Positions 61,200-64,000 of a stretch of DNA of 64,000 bases are shown one piece after another. This DNA is from Chrysaora quinquecirrha. Taxonomy: Eukaryota; Cnidaria; Scyphozoa; Semaeostomeae; Pelagiidae. The number at the start of each line of letters is the position of its first letter. Within the stretch, counting starts at the first letter, position 1. The notes beneath the pieces are model-generated. The model did no database searches. It saw only the letters and a program-made list of their open reading frames with translations, and had not been told where the DNA came from. The DNA lies in contig JACTAT010000328.1 of the NCBI GenBank assembly GCA_014526335.1, forward strand, positions 177,830-241,829, read 5' to 3'. The position numbers and the translations under genes are program-made.

Positions 61200-63652
61200 T
61201 TAACTGAAATTAATACCATTGCATTTCATAGTCCATGGCAAATAACTATTATCTGTATCATTTATACTGCTTATCAAAAACATTGATTTTGGGTCATGTT
61301 CATAGCTTTCAGCGTGAATCCTCAACGACTTTATATCTTTAAAACAGAATTTCCTCTTCATTTCGATGGCATCTTCACTATTAAAGCAGACAACACAGAA
61401 GAAGGGTGTTTCACAAAAATGTTTGTCGCGATGATGGACCGCTTGATAATACAAACTACGAAATCGATCAGGGCATTTTCGTTCGATGAAACATGCTAAT
61501 GGGAATTGTCGATAAAAGTGCATCAAGTAATCACTTCTTGTTTCAAAATAAGCACCACAGGGGCAGTTACATTTCTTATGACTGTTTTTCATATGCACTT
61601 TCCAAACTGTGTAGGATTTAAATTTCCTCTTTGGACAGAATTCACAGGAATACTCGCCATCTTTTGGTATATCTAACTTCTTCTCATTTAACAATTTCGA
61701 TGGTTTTTTACTATTTGCCCTGTTTTGGACCAGTTTTTCGTTTTCTAAATCATCAAATAGCTCATAATCATATTTCAATGACTTTTTATCCTTTTCGATA
61801 TTTATAGAACCAAAATCATCTTCCAAGGATGCATCTACCCTCTTGACAGGAGTCTGGAGCCAATCGTGAATCGGAGAGGTAGAAATGGATCTCAATGAAG
61901 TGACGTCATCTGGACTCTTTATGAGATTTTGTGCGCTCGACAAACTTCTCCTCTCAACTGGACTAGCAGCCTCCGTTTGATCTGTTTGACAGCCAATTGC
62001 ACTGTAAAGTTTAATTTGCAGAGTAGACTGTATACCTCTCGTAGTAAAGTTTACATCCAAATTATTAGAAATGGTGCTAGTTTCCGTCTTAGGGTTTTCT
62101 GTAGCGGAATTAACCAACTCAGAACCAGCTCCTTTCTTGACAGACGCGACAAAAATTCCATCTTCAAAGCCATTCTGCGATGAATTTGGCCTCTCTCCAA
62201 AATCCTCATTCTCTTTTTCGATTTTTTTTATTTCCTCAGATGTCGAATCGGCGAACTCATCATCAGTTCTCGCAGGAGAGTTCTCATCTTCAAAAAGAGG
62301 CTTTGCATGTCCTGATTTCGATTCTGTTCTCTGATTGGTCAATAAAATTTCGCCATTTACTTCAAATTCTGATTCTCTCTTTTCATTGGTCGAAACAGGT
62401 CGACTTTTAGGCTCAGGATGTGGTTCTGTATTCTGATTGGTCAATTCAGTTTGAACATTGTTTATTTTCATGCTCTTGTTACTTGAAGTAAAATTCAATA
62501 GTGGCGCAGATTCACTTCTTTTGTCCGTTGATTTATTTGTTAATTTCGACATATTAGTTTTCGTTGCTTGTTCAATTCTCGGGCTCTTTTCTCGTTCTGG
62601 TAACTTTGCTTTAGAGAAATTTCTAAAAACGTGTTTTTCTAAGCAAATTTCACACAAATACAAGCTTCCTCTGTTTTTGCAATCACACTCCGTCAAATCA
62701 ATATTTGAATAACTTTTATCTTGCATAGAAATTACTTTTCCATCGTTGTTTTCCATTTTCTCTCGTTCCAAACATCTTAAGCACTTATCTCTTCCAGACT
62801 GGCGCAGTTCTTTTCGCGTTTGTGGTAATCTAACAGGATTTATATTCGCAAATTCATTTTCCTGCCTGCCGTAAGATCTTAGCCCACAAAATTGACAGCT
62901 GTCTTTGTTATTGTGATTTACAAATTGTCTTTTCGCAGAACTAGGCCAACTCCTTCGCACAGGAATTCCATTATAAGCCTCCACGGCCATTTTACGAGCG
63001 TCTTCTTCTGCGAATCCACAACAATAACAAAACTCATTATCATCATTTCCATCCTCCTCAGGGCATAGGTATTTGCCTTCGTTGGCATAAACATGTCCTT
63101 TTCTTCACCAAAACTGAGTTTATCACTTTTAAATGGTTTATCTCGCGTATTTTTATTTTCTGTATGTTTATCACTCCTGTATTTCATTCTAAGTTTCGCA
63201 GACGAGCAGTAAGGAGGCGTATTACTAGAAGCCGCGGCATCTCTGAGCGCATTATTGATTGTCAAAATGCGAACATCGTACATTTTTGAAAAACTTTGAA
63301 ATCTCTTTAATATCAAAACCAATTCTTCGTGCTGTTCAGGACTTGTCTGAACCAATAGCAAAGCTCGTTTACTATCATATGGACGATTTTCATCTTTATC
63401 TTGATTATGCATTGCATAATTCTGCATAATATATGCTATAAGACTGGTTTCAGATGCCCCAGGGGTATTTTTCATGCATTCATGTGTATGTATCCATGAT
63501 GCAGGCATTGGTCGATCATTATCAGGCATGCCGGAGGGTATAAATACATGCACAATTGTTTTTTGAGGTAAAAGTTTTGAGATCATGCTTTTGTGAAGGA
63601 AATCGATGAAATATGAGAAGTCTCGATTCCATGTCATAAATACATCTGCCAT
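61200..63652 (-). CDS. Uncharacterised intronless C2H2 zinc-finger protein
   Basis: I do not recognise this gene. With one base added to the T4 run (plus strand) at 63099-63102, a single open frame of 817 codons and a stop runs without introns, unlike its many-exon neighbours. About 1-140 is a mixed alpha/beta region (IVHVFIPSGMPD; RALLLVQTSPEQHEELVLIL) that could be a Rossmann or NYN-like fold; this is a guess. Several CxxC pairs follow (CYCCGF, CQFCGL, CLRCLE, CEICLE), then a long charged, Ser/Asn-rich disordered region, then one near-classical finger (CEFC..., H at +14 and +19) and further Cys/His clusters (CNCPCGAYF, CVVC) towards the C-terminus. ATG at 63652 is the first in frame. The lack of introns could mean an old retrogene or a taxon-specific gene. 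Confidence 0.7.
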
Positions 63653-64000
63653 CTTTGAATGAATCTATGTCTGAATAAGAATTGAAAAACAGCTCTGTAG
63701 TTTTTAAAGAAACTGCGTGTTGGCCAGTCAAAATTTGCAGAAAATCAAGAGATTCAGTATGCAAATTCGTATCAAACCACGAATTCACCAGTTGAAATTC
63801 ACTTCTGATGCGACGGACATTCAGATTCAATAAGCAAGTTGTTGCTCACACTACGAACTAACCAGTTCGAAGTTGTTTAAGGTCATACAGAGATTCAGTA
63901 AGTACATTAGTTTCAAACCATGAACTAACCAGTTGGAGTTTGCTTCAGATGCGACGGACATTCAGATTTAATAAGCAAGATGTTGTCTAAACCATGCACC
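63653..64000. repeat. 141-bp tandem duplication upstream of the C2H2 gene
   Basis: AGATTCAGTA..., followed about 70 bp later by GATGCGACGGACATTCAGATT, occurs from 63750 and again from 63891. The second unit is cut by, or ends near, the window edge. More copies may lie beyond it. Confidence 0.75.

Overview
The window is nuclear DNA of an invertebrate animal. It is AT-rich, its genes are split by many GT-AG introns of 50 bp to several kb, and both introns and intergenic DNA are full of microsatellites, minisatellites, short inverted-repeat elements and LINE/Penelope-like remnants. The gene set is metazoan: VPS11, SNX19, DLAT, a ZNF395/ZNF704-type C-clamp factor, lipin, ABHD13 and a STAND protein with PIDD-like ZU5/UPA domains. 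I cannot name the phylum from this sequence alone.

Layout. Every protein gene I can support reads on the minus strand. From the left end: the 5' end of VPS11 (629-2118, leaving the window); SNX19 (2424-9785); DLAT, the E2 subunit of pyruvate dehydrogenase (10490-15691); a ZNF395/704/SLC2A4RG homologue (16741-22824); a 5.4 kb repeat-filled gap; lipin, the phosphatidate phosphatase (28188-44544, 21 exons); a large STAND gene with DED-like, NB-ARC, TPR, ZU5, ZU5 and UPA parts (45788-56297); ABHD13 (56476-59908); and an intronless uncharacterised C2H2 zinc-finger gene (61200-63652). No operon logic is expected. The functions are separate: endolysosomal tethering and sorting (VPS11, SNX19), mitochondrial pyruvate oxidation (DLAT), glycerolipid synthesis (lipin), transcription (ZNF) and probably innate immunity or cell death (STAND gene).

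Most notable items. (1) The STAND gene joins an APAF/NLR-like ATPase and TPR array to the double ZU5-UPA module otherwise known from PIDD1, and keeps Phe-Ser at both positions where PIDD1 cuts itself. (2) Two inverted 213-bp GC-rich blocks, 27 kb apart and differing at 4 positions, each have a conserved upstream box, a diverged spacer of equal length with a TATA-like sequence, and a T5 end. They look like Pol III snRNA-type genes for an RNA I do not recognise. (3) One DLAT intron is almost entirely 32 perfect TCAAA repeats. (4) Nearly every long gene has an apparent single-base frame break at a homopolymer, each repaired by adding a base. This looks like sequencing or assembly error rather than biology, and automatic gene models here will be broken.
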